Below, one piece after another: positions 15,090-23,900 of a DNA stretch of 64,000 bases. A program made the translations under genes and the position numbers. Source of the stretch: Alphaproteobacteria bacterium (GTDB lineage Bacteria; Pseudomonadota; Alphaproteobacteria; CAAGCB01; CAG-977); contig JAFZYY010000024.1 in assembly GCA_017616015.1 (NCBI GenBank), positions 1-64,000 of the forward strand. The letters are read 5' to 3'. The notes beneath the pieces were generated by a model that was not told the origin of the DNA, ran no database searches, and saw nothing but the letters and a program-made list of their open reading frames with translations. How positions within the stretch are numbered: position 1 is the first letter of the stretch; every line of letters starts with the position of its first letter.

Positions 15090-15607
15090 GCTGTTACTTC
15101 TCCATTGGTTTTACATTCTTTTACAATTTGATCCAAATAACCGAAAACTTCCGCTGAATCCCGGATTTCCTTAACGAATGCCGCGTTTACCGGAGCATCG
15201 TATTTTATATCCATGCCGACGACGCTTTTTCCCGTTGTGTATAACTTTTTTTGGTTCCGTTGATTTATAATTTCACGGGAAATGTTCAGAAAGATGATTT
15301 GCGGATTATCAAAGTGGGTATAAATATATTCATGGATTTCTTTATATAAGGATATTGTTCCGCAAACGACAATCAGACCCTGACTGCAAAGGTATTCGCA
15401 CAGCTTCACTATCCGCCACGCATTCTTTTTGCGTTCTTCAAGCGAATATCCGAGATCGTTGTCGCAAATTTTCCTGATGTTATCCCCTTCAACCATTGCG
15501 ACATTGTATATCTGATTGCTTTTCAGGGTTTCAACCAAATATTTTGCGGAGGTGCTTTTTCCTGCTCCCGCCAGTCCCGTAATCCAGATTAATTTGCCTT
15601 TATTCAA
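15086..15607 (-). CDS. Adenylylsulfate-kinase (CysC)-like kinase
   Basis: A 173-residue P-loop kinase of the CysC family: Walker A ITGLAGAGKSTSAKYL, the nucleotide-substrate motif VEGDNIRKICDNDLGYSLEE, and a lid with NQKKLYTTGK. CysC proper makes PAPS from APS. Short CysC homologues in glycan clusters can instead phosphorylate other nucleotide-linked groups, as in Campylobacter capsule phosphoramidate synthesis. It starts with TTG, overlaps the upstream glycerophosphotransferase-like gene by 8 bp and the downstream methyltransferase by 4 bp. No sulfate adenylyltransferase genes are in the window, so the substrate is uncertain. Confidence 0.8.
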   Translation of the reverse strand: MNKGKLIWITGLAGAGKSTSAKYLVETLKSNQIYNVAMVEGDNIRKICDNDLGYSLEERKKNAWRIVKLCEYLCSQGLIVVCGTISLYKEIHEYIYTHFDNPQIIFLNISREIINQRNQKKLYTTGKSVVGMDIKYDAPVNAAFVKEIRDSAEVFGYLDQIVKECKTNGEVTA

Positions 15608-16778
15608 CTGCTGTCTCCGTATTGTTTTTTAAATCGTGTTTCAATATCTTGGCTATTTTATAGGAAGACGTTCCGCGTTCGTCGACGAAAAATTCCGCAG
15701 ATAACTGCTTTCTGATCTCTTTTTGCTCTTTCCAATAATTTTCATTCTCTAAAGTTTCAGCAATTTCCCGTGCTTGCGTACTGTCAAAGCTTTTAATTTT
15801 CGTACGCAAAAAGAATTCGGGACTGTCGTTGTCCAGAAAAGAACATTTTTCCGCGTTCGTCGGGTTGAACAGCATAATGTTTTTATCCAGATAGAGCGCT
15901 CTGAAAGAAGCTCCTCCATAGTCGCAAATTATGAAATCAGCTTCTTTTAACAATGCCAGATTGCTGTCGGATACGATTTGATTTTTTAATTTTGAGTTTC
16001 CGAGTAAGTCCAAATCCTCTTTCGATGTCAGCGGGTGGGGATTGACAAAGACGTTGTAACGCGTATTCAAAATCTCCATTATCGGCAAAAATTCCTTTAA
16101 AGAAGAGGCATCGCTGAGAGTCAGAAGCCACGCTATCGTTTTTTTGTCTTTGAGAATTCTGTTTTTTATCGAACTGCTGTCAAACGTTTCCCAAAAATAA
16201 TAATCCAAAGCCGGGTTTCCGACGGATACGATTTCGGCATCGGTTCGTGATTCCAGAATTTTTTTCTGGTATGGCCCGTAGCATAAAATTTTATCATATA
16301 TGTAGTTGTGATTTCTGCTCAATACTTCTACAGAAAAACCGCCGGAATAAATAATTCTGATATGTGTTTTTGCAATTACGTTCGGCAAAAATTTATAAAT
16401 ATGCCAGGCAAACCACATCAAATTGGATACGGCGATTGAGTATGTTTCGTTTTTAGAAAGGACTGAACACAAACTTCTGCAGGTATAACGGTTATATGCG
16501 GCAAATGCTTTGATCTGATCTGCATCGTTGCAATTATAAACAATATCAAAGAGGTGGTTCGGCAGGTGTTTGAAAATATTTTCAAAACGTTTGAGAGAGG
16601 GAAAACTGAGAACCAGAAAAGCGATTTTTTTTATTTCTTTTGGAGCGCCCGTACCGACACAGTTCCTGATAATTTCGTCTGCTTTCGTATAATCGATAGC
16701 TTCAATATCGGCAAAGTTATTATCGATATTTCTTCGTCTGAAATGTTTTAAAATCCGCTTGAATATCTTTTTTGCCAT
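15600..16778 (-). CDS. CDP-glycerol glycerophosphotransferase-like protein (TagB/TagF family)
   Basis: A 392-residue GT-B-like protein resembling the glyphos_transf family: the donor-side half has YNVFVNPHPLTS and EADFIICDYGGASFRALYLDKN, typical of TagF-type enzymes that add glycerol phosphate or ribitol phosphate to polymers. The N-terminus is basic with no membrane span, suggesting a peripheral cytoplasmic-membrane enzyme. It heads a four-gene overlapping operon with CysC-like, methyltransferase and CysQ genes, consistent with making or decorating a surface phospho-glycan. The donor is inferred only from family. Confidence 0.75.
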   Translation of the reverse strand: MAKKIFKRILKHFRRRNIDNNFADIEAIDYTKADEIIRNCVGTGAPKEIKKIAFLVLSFPSLKRFENIFKHLPNHLFDIVYNCNDADQIKAFAAYNRYTCRSLCSVLSKNETYSIAVSNLMWFAWHIYKFLPNVIAKTHIRIIYSGGFSVEVLSRNHNYIYDKILCYGPYQKKILESRTDAEIVSVGNPALDYYFWETFDSSSIKNRILKDKKTIAWLLTLSDASSLKEFLPIMEILNTRYNVFVNPHPLTSKEDLDLLGNSKLKNQIVSDSNLALLKEADFIICDYGGASFRALYLDKNIMLFNPTNAEKCSFLDNDSPEFFLRTKIKSFDSTQAREIAETLENENYWKEQKEIRKQLSAEFFVDERGTSSYKIAKILKHDLKNNTETAVE

Positions 16779-16895
16779 AAAAAATACACTCTGTTTGTTT
16801 ATAAAAATCGATGAATTTTAATGGACAACGGAAAAACATTCAACTGAAAATGCCGAAGAATAATTAAAAAAAGTATTTTTCGATGAAATAGGGGC

Positions 16896-16938
16896 TTGCA
16901 TCTCGGATTCATACGACATAAAGTTAATAAGAAATTAA
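16896..16938 (+). promoter_or_regulatory. ctrA promoter with CtrA box and GANTC site
   Basis: TTGCAT (16896-16901), 17 bp, TAAAGT (16919-16924) form a plausible promoter. A perfect CtrA recognition site TTAA-N7-TTAA occupies 16924-16938, just downstream of the -10, and a CcrM methylation site GATTC (16906-16910) lies between -35 and -10. In Caulobacter a GANTC site near ctrA P1 makes transcription sensitive to replication-linked methylation. The motifs are seen; the regulation is inferred. Confidence 0.6.
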
Positions 16939-16968
16939 TTTCATTTTGCCTCGAATAAGGAAAATCCC

Positions 16969-17655
16969 ATGCGTGTTTTATTGGTTGAAGATGACAAAGC
17001 GATGGCTCAGACGATCGAAGCCGTCCTGCATAAAGAAGGTATGGTGGTCGATCCGACCGTTTTAGGTGAAGACGGACTGGAAATCGGCAAACTGTACGAT
17101 TACGACATTATCATATTGGATCTGATGTTGCCGGATATGGACGGATACGAAGTGCTGAAGCGGTTGCGCGCGTCCAAAATCAGCACGCCGGTTTTGATTT
17201 TGTCCGGTTTGTCCGGCGCGGATAAAAAGGTGAAAGGCCTGTCCACCGGCGCGGACGACTATCTGACAAAGCCGTTCGACAAGGCGGAATTGGTCGCCCG
17301 TATCCGCGCTTTGGTGCGCCGGTCGAAAGGACACCCCGAATCAATCATTCGCACGGGCGCGATCGAAGTCAATCTGGACACCAGAACGGCATTCGTCAAC
17401 GGCAAGCCGTTACATCTGACCGGCCGCGAATACGGCATTCTGGAACGTTTGTCTTTGTCGAAAGGCACGACGCTGTCCAAAGAACAGTTCCTGAATCACC
17501 TGTATAACGGCATGGACGAACCGGAATTGAAGATTATCGACGTGTTCATCTGCAAACTGCGCAAGAAAATCGCAGAAGCGACCGGCGGGGACGATTACAT
17601 CGAAACCGTCTGGGGACGCGGCTACGTCCTGCGCGAACCGAAAAAAGAAGGTTAG
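16969..17655 (+). CDS. ctrA: Cell-cycle response regulator CtrA
   Basis: A 228-residue OmpR-type regulator. The receiver domain has the acidic pocket EDD (7-9), phosphoacceptor Asp51 in [16 protein letters not shown] and conserved Lys in [10 protein letters not shown]; the C-terminal winged helix ends [11 protein letters not shown]. The overall pattern, especially [20 protein letters not shown], is diagnostic of alphaproteobacterial CtrA, a master regulator of cell cycle and flagellar genes. A perfect CtrA box and a GANTC site lie upstream. It ends in a strong terminator. Unlike Caulobacter CtrA, which ends in two alanines for ClpXP, this one ends KKEG. Confidence 0.95.
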   Translation: MRVLLVEDDKAMAQTIEAVLHKEGMVVDPTVLGEDGLEIGKLYDYDIIILDLMLPDMDGYEVLKRLRASKISTPVLILSGLSGADKKVKGLSTGADDYLTKPFDKAELVARIRALVRRSKGHPESIIRTGAIEVNLDTRTAFVNGKPLHLTGREYGILERLSLSKGTTLSKEQFLNHLYNGMDEPELKIIDVFICKLRKKIAEATGGDDYIETVWGRGYVLREPKKEG

Positions 17656-17660
17656 AAAAG

Positions 17661-17685
17661 CTCCCGGGAAACCGGGAGTTTTTTT
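17661..17685 (+). terminator. ctrA terminator
   Basis: Perfect stem CTCCCGG (17661-17667) / CCGGGAG (17672-17678) with a GAAA tetraloop and seven T residues. The T-tract overlaps the stop codon of the converging ABC-F gene; on the minus strand it is followed by CTTTTC, so it may work both ways. Confidence 0.9.
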
Positions 17686-19264
17686 ACGATAATTTTAACA
17701 CGCGGAATTCACCGATATTTTCCATGAAGGCTAGATCGTGGGAGACCAGAATCAATGCGCCCTGATACGCTTTCAACGCGCTTTCCAGTATTTCGGCAGA
17801 GCGAATGTCCAGATTGTTGGTCGGTTCGTCCAAAATCAGCAGATCCGGCTGGTTTTTCGTTCCCAGAACGGCGGCCAGAGCGGCTTTCAGTCTTTCTCCG
17901 CCGCTAAGCGTCGAAACGGGCTTCAGCGCGTCTTTGTTTCGGAATAAAAAGTTTGCGGCGGCGGCGTATGCTTCGTTGACGGAAGCTTCGGGCGCCATTT
18001 TCAGAATATTGTCCAGTATGGTTCCGTTTTCGTCGGGCATTTCCAGATTTTGGGACAGATAAGCGGCTTTTCCGTATAAAGAGACTTGTCCCGATGTCGG
18101 ACGCGTCTGTTCCAGAATCAAACGCAGAAGCGTTGTTTTCCCCGATCCGTTTGCGCCCTGAATCCACAGCCTTTCCCCGCCTTTCATAATTAAGTTTAAG
18201 CGCGTGAACAGCATTCTGTTACCGAACCCGAAAGACATGTCGGACAGTTCCAGAACTTTGTCTTTCAGAAAGGGCTTTTCGGGGACGGGAATTTTGATTT
18301 GCTCGTTCCTTAAAGCCAGCTTGACGGACGATAATTCTTCTTTGGACTGCGACAGTTTTTCCTCGATTTTTTTTATTTTCTTGGCTTTTGTTTCCTGTGC
18401 GGCGGATTTCATTGTATTGGCCTGCGCTTTAACATATTTGCGGTTTTCGATCCGTTTTTCGGCCGCCCGTTTTTGCTTGCCGACGGATTCTTCGATGGTG
18501 CGTTGCTCTCCGGACAATTTGGCGGTTTGGCTTTTCAGTCTGGACTTTTGATCTTCCAGCCGTTCTTTTTCGGCGGCTTTGGCTTCCTGATAAAAGCCGT
18601 AGTTGCCGCCGTATTTCTTTATCTTTCCGTCCGCCAGCTCATACAAGCAGTTCATTCTTTCCAGCAAAGTCCGGTCGTGCGAAATAATCAGAACGGTTTT
18701 CGGTGTCGCATCGATATAGTCATAAAAGGCGTTTCGAGACGCTTCGTCCAGATTGTTGGTCGGTTCGTCAAACATTAAGATGTTTGAAGAGGAAAGGAAT
18801 ATTCTCAACAGCAAAATCTTTTCGCGTTCGCCGCCGCTTAAATCGGTAAAGGAGGCGTTTAAATCGATGCGGCTTAGTCCGAAATCAGCCAGAGCTTTTT
18901 GCGTTTCCGCCCGAATATCCCAGCGCTGTCCGACCAGATCGAACAATTCCGCCGATCCGTCGCCGGCTTCGATCCGTTCCAAAGCGTCCAGTATTTCCGC
19001 GATGCCCAGAGCACCTTTGACGGTTTGACGCGGATTAAACTGCTGCGGCAGAAAAGCCGGCGTTTCTCCGCAACTGACAGTTCCTTTGTTCGGCGTCAAA
19101 AGGCCTTCCGCCAATCGAAACAAAGTGGTTTTGCCCGATCCGTTTACGCCGATCAAAGCCGCCTTCTCACCAAAACCGATATGAAAAGTAATGTCCGACA
19201 ACAGCTTTTCGCCGTTCGGCAAAATATAAGAAACAGTGTTGAATGAAAGAAAATTTCCGGCCAT
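17684..19264 (-). CDS. ABC-F family ATPase
   Basis: A 526-residue soluble protein with two ABC domains and no membrane segments. Walker A GVNGSGKTT near residue 40 and GANGSGKTT near 350; signature LSGGE in both halves followed by DEPTNNLD. The two domains are joined by a roughly 100-residue Lys/Glu-rich helical linker, the P-site tRNA interaction motif of ABC-F factors that act on the ribosome. Members relieve stalling or protect against ribosome-targeting antibiotics. The ATG at 19264 has GGAGGG 5 nt upstream. The sequence alone does not say whether it is a resistance or housekeeping type. Confidence 0.88.
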   Translation of the reverse strand: MAGNFLSFNTVSYILPNGEKLLSDITFHIGFGEKAALIGVNGSGKTTLFRLAEGLLTPNKGTVSCGETPAFLPQQFNPRQTVKGALGIAEILDALERIEAGDGSAELFDLVGQRWDIRAETQKALADFGLSRIDLNASFTDLSGGEREKILLLRIFLSSSNILMFDEPTNNLDEASRNAFYDYIDATPKTVLIISHDRTLLERMNCLYELADGKIKKYGGNYGFYQEAKAAEKERLEDQKSRLKSQTAKLSGEQRTIEESVGKQKRAAEKRIENRKYVKAQANTMKSAAQETKAKKIKKIEEKLSQSKEELSSVKLALRNEQIKIPVPEKPFLKDKVLELSDMSFGFGNRMLFTRLNLIMKGGERLWIQGANGSGKTTLLRLILEQTRPTSGQVSLYGKAAYLSQNLEMPDENGTILDNILKMAPEASVNEAYAAAANFLFRNKDALKPVSTLSGGERLKAALAAVLGTKNQPDLLILDEPTNNLDIRSAEILESALKAYQGALILVSHDLAFMENIGEFRVLKLS

Positions 19265-19487
19265 AAAGCCCTCCGCAATAAATAAAACAAACAAGACAAT
19301 AAAAAATGTTTGCTTATTTCCGCATGGCTTCAGACCTCCGTTATAATGAAAGACGGTTTTTTCTATCAAAAAAACGCTTTAAAGTCAAATGCTTTTCAGC
19401 TTGAAGGCTTTTTTGGAAAATCCTGTGGACAAAGCGGGGTAAAAAGGCAATATTAGTAAAAAAGTATATTTTTAATAAGGAGCTTCT

Positions 19488-22400
19488 ATGCCGTTGCCTA
19501 AGTTAAGTTCGGGATTCTTTTCCCATATTGTTTCGGCACTGACCAATAATTTATTCCGGATTACTTTGTTGACAATGATCGCCGTCCGCATTACGCAGCA
19601 GACGGACGATCCGTACAACGTTGTCGCCGGAATGCTGATTTTGCCGTTCTTTTTGTTTTCCGCCCGGGCGACGCAGCTGGCGAAAAAGTACAACCGAACC
19701 AGAACGTCTTTGTCGTTAAATTTAACGGAACTGGCGTTGATGCTGTTGGCGGGAAGCGTCCTTTTAACGAAAAACATCGGTTTGTTGATTCTTCTGCCGT
19801 TTTTGTACGGTGCCTTGTCCGCTTTCCTGGGACCCATGCGGTACGCTTTTCAGCCCGATCAGCTGGAGGAGAGCGATCTGACGGCGGGTGACGCGTACAT
19901 CGAAAAAACGACGTACTTCAGTATTGCTGTCGCTTTGTTGTTTGGCACTCTTTTGCCGGTCAGACTGGCGGCGGCGATTTTGATTGTCTGTTCCGTTGTC
20001 GGCTTTTTCGTGACGTGGCGTTCGTCTCCGGACGCGGCCGCCGCGGAACCGGAGGAAAAAAGCGCGAGCAATTCGCCTAAGGCGATGCTGATCGGTATAT
20101 GGAAAACATTAAAGACGGTTCGCAAATATCCGCTGATTTTCCGCAGTATTCTCGGGACGACATGGTTTTGGTCGATCGGATTGTTAATGATTATGCAGGT
20201 CTATCCGCTGACCGAACACGTGTTCCACGCGGACGATTTCGCCGTCGCGTTCCAGTTGCTTTTGTTCGCCGCGGGGGCGGGCGTCGGTGCCATGTATTGC
20301 CACCGGTTGCTCAAAGGGGTTGCGCATACGACTTTCGTGCCGATCAGCACGATCGGCATGGGCATCTGCTTTATGATGCTGTTTTTCCTGACGGCGGAGT
20401 ACGCGGCGCCAGTGCACACGGCTACCTTTACCGAATTCGTTTTGCGGCCGCGCGTTGTCTTTTTCTCGCTCTTTTTGTTCCTGCTGGGTTTTTCGTGCGG
20501 TATGTATGTCATTCCTCTGACCGCATTGATTCGCAGTAAAGCTTCAGATGCCAACAGAGCGACCGTTTTCGCCGCGGGCAATCTGATCAATGCCGCGGGC
20601 ATCGCTTTGATGGCGCTGATCTTTATCGCGGCACGCCATGCGGGGTTGAGCATTGCCGCTCTGTTCCTGTTGGCCGGCGCGGCGAGCTTTGTCGTTTCCG
20701 TTTACAACTGCTCGGTTTTACCGGCAGCGTTGCTGCGGTCAATCGTGCAGGCCGTTCTGGAATTTTTCTATCGCGTGACGGTCAAAGGACTGCCTAATTT
20801 TCAGGCGGCCGGCAAGCGCGTTTTAATCGTCGCCAATCACGCTTCTTTGCTGGACGGGTTGCTGATTGCCGCGTTCATGCCTGAAAAGATCACGTTCGTG
20901 ATCAAGCCGGAATGGGAAAACAAATGGTTTGCCAAATTGTTCAGTCTGATGATCGATTTATATCCGTTGGATCTGAACAATCCGATGTCCGTTCGTCCTT
21001 TGGTTGATCTGATCAAGAAAAACAACAAAGTGATGATCTTCCCGGAAAGACGCATCAGCGTTACCGGCGCTTTGATGAAAGTGTACGAAGGGGCGGGGCT
21101 GGTTGCCGAAAAAGCGAACGCCAACATTTTGCCCGTCCGCATCAACGGCGCGCAGTATTCGAAATTTTCATTGCTGAAAGACCGGGTGAAAACGCGGTAT
21201 TTCCCGAAGATCATCATGAACATTCTGCCGCCCCGTAAATTCGACATTGATCCGACATGGACAAGCCGTCAGCGTAATCACGAGATTTCAAATCAGCTGT
21301 ACGACATGATGACGGACATGATGTACGAATCGTCCAAAGTGAATGAAAACCTGTTCGTTTCTTTGCTGAACGCGGCAAAAATCAACGGGAAAAACCACAT
21401 CATCGCGGAAGACGTCAGCCGCAAGCCGATTAAGTACAAGACATTGCTTCTGAAAAGTTATGTTCTGGGCGCGGCAATGGAACGTTGCTTTGAGGACGAA
21501 GAACGGCTGGGGCTTTTACTGCCGAACGTTTTAGCGAACGTCGTTTCGTTTTTCGCTTTGCAGAGCATCGATAAAGTGCCGGCGATGCTGAATTTTTCGA
21601 CCGGCGTGGCGCAAGTGGTTTCGTGCGTGAAAACGATTCAGCTGAAAACCGTTCTGACGTCAAAGAAATTTATCGAAAACGCCCATCTGGAAAAGCTGGA
21701 AGAGGCGTTGAAAGAAAACGGCATTCGCGTCGTTTATTTGGAAGATTTCGCTTCGGAAGTTTTGTTTGAAGACAAACTGCGCGGAATACTGGCTTATCTG
21801 ACGTCGAAAAAACCGAAAAACAGTCCGGATCATACGGCGGCGATCATGTTCACGTCGGGTTCCGAAGGCATGCCGAAAGCCGTTCTTCTGTCGCACAGGA
21901 ATTTTCAGGCGAACAGGTATCAGGCGCTGAGTATTATTGCCGTCACTTCGGCGGACGTGTTCTTTAACGCTCTGCCGATGTTCCACGCTTTCGGTCTGGG
22001 TGTCGGTACGATTCTGACGCTTTTATCGGGGATACGGACTTTCTTTTATCCGTCTCCGTTGCACTATCGTATCGTGCCGGAATTGGTTTATGAAACGAAT
22101 GCGACGGTTTTGTGCGGCACGGACACATTCTTCGCGGGCTATGGCGCGATGGCTCACCCGTACGACTTTTTCGCGCTGCGTTTTGCCATCGTCGGCGCCG
22201 AAAAGCTGAAACCGAGCACGTCGGAACTGTGGATGCGCAAATTCGGCATTCGCATTCTGGAAGGCTACGGCGCGACGGAAACGGCACCGATTATCGCTTT
22301 GAACACGCCGATGTATATTCGGGAAGGTTCCGTCGGTCGTTTGCTGCCGAAAATGGTCGCCAAATTGGAGGAAGTCCCCGGCATCAAGGAAGGCGCCAAG

Positions 22401-22859
22401 CTGCTTGTTTCCGGCGATAACGTCATGCAGGGCTATATGAAGGCCGATAATCCGGGCGTTCTGATTCCGCCGAAGGACGGGTGGCATGACACGGGCGATA
22501 TTGTCACGATCGACAAGGACGGCTTTGTCTTTATTCAGGGACGCGCGAAACGCTTTGCCAAGATTGGCGGAGAAATGGTTTCTCTGACGGCGGTAGAGCA
22601 GTTGTTGTCGAAGCTGTATCCCGACGCGGTACAGGGGCTGGTTTCCGTTCCCGATCCGAAAAAAGGCGAAAAGCTGGTTTTGATTACGACGAAGCAGGAC
22701 ACGGATCTGTCCGAAATCAGATCATATATCAAAGAGCAGGGCTTTAACGAACTCGGATCGCCGTCGAAGTTCATTTATGTGAAGGAACCGCCTGTTTTGG
22801 GGTCGGGGAAATTCGACTACGTGACGGCGGAAAAGATGGCCGCGGAACAGGAAGCCTGA
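19488..22859 (+). CDS. aas: MFS lysophospholipid transporter / PlsC acyltransferase / acyl-ACP synthetase fusion (Aas-like)
   Basis: A 1,123-residue trifunctional membrane protein. Residues 1-420 are an LplT-like major facilitator domain with about 12 hydrophobic segments. About 430-630 is a PlsC-type acyltransferase with NHASLLDG (450-457) and FPERRIS. About 650-1123 is an AMP-forming acyl synthetase with FTSGSEGMPKAVLLSH near 788, GYGATETAP and the hinge DTGDIVTIDKDGFVFIQGR. Together these would import lysophospholipid, activate a fatty acid on acyl carrier protein and re-acylate it, recycling membrane phospholipid. LplT and Aas are separate proteins in E. coli; the fusion is known in other proteobacteria. 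AAGGAGC precedes the ATG. Confidence 0.93.
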   Translation: MPLPKLSSGFFSHIVSALTNNLFRITLLTMIAVRITQQTDDPYNVVAGMLILPFFLFSARATQLAKKYNRTRTSLSLNLTELALMLLAGSVLLTKNIGLLILLPFLYGALSAFLGPMRYAFQPDQLEESDLTAGDAYIEKTTYFSIAVALLFGTLLPVRLAAAILIVCSVVGFFVTWRSSPDAAAAEPEEKSASNSPKAMLIGIWKTLKTVRKYPLIFRSILGTTWFWSIGLLMIMQVYPLTEHVFHADDFAVAFQLLLFAAGAGVGAMYCHRLLKGVAHTTFVPISTIGMGICFMMLFFLTAEYAAPVHTATFTEFVLRPRVVFFSLFLFLLGFSCGMYVIPLTALIRSKASDANRATVFAAGNLINAAGIALMALIFIAARHAGLSIAALFLLAGAASFVVSVYNCSVLPAALLRSIVQAVLEFFYRVTVKGLPNFQAAGKRVLIVANHASLLDGLLIAAFMPEKITFVIKPEWENKWFAKLFSLMIDLYPLDLNNPMSVRPLVDLIKKNNKVMIFPERRISVTGALMKVYEGAGLVAEKANANILPVRINGAQYSKFSLLKDRVKTRYFPKIIMNILPPRKFDIDPTWTSRQRNHEISNQLYDMMTDMMYESSKVNENLFVSLLNAAKINGKNHIIAEDVSRKPIKYKTLLLKSYVLGAAMERCFEDEERLGLLLPNVLANVVSFFALQSIDKVPAMLNFSTGVAQVVSCVKTIQLKTVLTSKKFIENAHLEKLEEALKENGIRVVYLEDFASEVLFEDKLRGILAYLTSKKPKNSPDHTAAIMFTSGSEGMPKAVLLSHRNFQANRYQALSIIAVTSADVFFNALPMFHAFGLGVGTILTLLSGIRTFFYPSPLHYRIVPELVYETNATVLCGTDTFFAGYGAMAHPYDFFALRFAIVGAEKLKPSTSELWMRKFGIRILEGYGATETAPIIALNTPMYIREGSVGRLLPKMVAKLEEVPGIKEGAKLLVSGDNVMQGYMKADNPGVLIPPKDGWHDTGDIVTIDKDGFVFIQGRAKRFAKIGGEMVSLTAVEQLLSKLYPDAVQGLVSVPDPKKGEKLVLITTKQDTDLSEIRSYIKEQGFNELGSPSKFIYVKEPPVLGSGKFDYVTAEKMAAEQEA

Positions 22860-22869
22860 TAAAAGAAAA

Positions 22870-22894
22870 CGGCGGTGGAAATACCGCCGTTTTT
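22870..22894. terminator. Bidirectional terminator between aas and rpoH
   Basis: Perfect stem CGGCGGT (22870-22876) / ACCGCCG (22883-22889) followed by TTTTT, with AAAAGAAAA upstream giving a U-rich tail on the minus strand for the converging rpoH. Confidence 0.85.
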
Positions 22895-22908
22895 CTTTTG
22901 GAAAAAAT

Positions 22909-23775
22909 TTAAGCGGGCACACCGGCGCGGGCGTGAATAAACTGCGTCATTTTTTCGATGGCGCGGTTTTCGATTTGCCGCACGCGTTCGCGGGAAATGC
23001 CCAACCGTTCGCCCAAAGAGTCCAGCGTATCGGGGGCTTCGGACAACCGGCGCGCCTGTATGACGGCGCGTTCGCGGTCGTTCAGCTTGCCCATCGCTTG
23101 CGCCAGAAGTTGCAGACGCATCGCGCTTTCCTGATGTTCGGCAAGCGAATCCTCAATGTTATGATCGTCGCTTAAAAAGTCCTGTTTTTCCGCATAGCCG
23201 TCGTCATAGACGGGGGTGTTCAGGGAAACGTCGCCGTTTAACCGGACGTCCATTTCCGCGACGTCCTCTTCGGGGACATTCAGGTTTTGCGATATTTCTT
23301 TGATGCTTTCCTGATCCAGCGACGTGTTGTCGTACAGTCCCAGTTTCGCCTTGATTTTGCGCAGGTTATAGAATAACCGTTTTTGCGCCGCAATCGTTCC
23401 GATGCGCACCAAAGACCAGGACTTCAAAATAAACTCGTTAACGGCGGCTTTGATCCACCAGACCGCGTACGTGGAAAGGCGGTTGCCTTTATCCGGTTCA
23501 AAGCGTTTGACCGCCTGCATCAGACCGATGTTGGCTTCGGAAATTAAATCTTCCATGGGCAGTCCGTAAAACCGGTAGGAAAAGGCGACTTTTGCAGCCA
23601 ACCGCAAATGCGCCGAAATCAGCTTTTTCGCGGCGGACAAATCGCCGTGATTGCGAAAACGGTTCGCAAGCATGTATTCTTCTTCGGCGGATAAAACGGG
23701 AATGCGCCTGATTGACGCCAAATAAGATTGTATGCCGTTTTGAACGACTGGTAAAAAAGCTGTTGTCATCGTCAT
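22909..23775 (-). CDS. rpoH: RNA polymerase heat-shock sigma factor RpoH
   Basis: A 288-residue sigma-70-family group 3 factor. Region 2 holds LISEANIGLMQAVKRFEPD and STYAVWWIKAAV; the RpoH box QKRLFYNLRK sits at 131-140 and is diagnostic for sigma-32; region 4 has SLGERLGISRERVRQIENRA. It directs RNA polymerase to heat-shock promoters, such as the one before the Hsp20 pair. Two starts are possible: ATG 23775, or ATG 23769, which is better spaced from AAAGGA. A short upstream reading frame overlaps the first start as ATGA, hinting at translational control. A promoter is visible at 23846-23874. Confidence 0.95.
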   Translation of the reverse strand: MTMTTAFLPVVQNGIQSYLASIRRIPVLSAEEEYMLANRFRNHGDLSAAKKLISAHLRLAAKVAFSYRFYGLPMEDLISEANIGLMQAVKRFEPDKGNRLSTYAVWWIKAAVNEFILKSWSLVRIGTIAAQKRLFYNLRKIKAKLGLYDNTSLDQESIKEISQNLNVPEEDVAEMDVRLNGDVSLNTPVYDDGYAEKQDFLSDDHNIEDSLAEHQESAMRLQLLAQAMGKLNDRERAVIQARRLSEAPDTLDSLGERLGISRERVRQIENRAIEKMTQFIHARAGVPA

Positions 23776-23813
23776 ATCCTTTCATTAAGCAACATGACAT
23801 TTCTGTCTTTCAA
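23772..23813 (-). CDS. Possible 13-residue leader peptide upstream of rpoH
   Basis: A TTG start at 23813 is preceded by a perfect AGGAGG (23823-23818) at 4-nt spacing and reads MKDRNVMLLNERI before a TGA that overlaps the rpoH ATG as ATGA. AGGAGG is the best ribosome site in the leader, better than rpoH's own AAAGGA. The spacing is slightly short and TTG is a weak start, so it may instead be a regulatory element of the rpoH mRNA. Confidence 0.35.
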   Translation of the reverse strand: MKDRNVMLLNERI

Positions 23814-23845
23814 AGAACCTCCTGTGAGCATTCTTATCATGAAAG

Positions 23846-23874
23846 AAGATACAAAAAAATCTATGAAAAAGCAA
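23846..23874 (-). promoter_or_regulatory. Candidate rpoH promoter
   Basis: On the minus strand: TTGCTT (23874-23869), 17 bp, TATCTT (23851-23846), about 70 bp before the rpoH start. It resembles a housekeeping sigma-70 promoter; CTTG is present at -35 but no sigma-32 -10 follows. Confidence 0.45.
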
Positions 23875-23900
23875 GTATCAAAAAGGATATTTGATGACGG

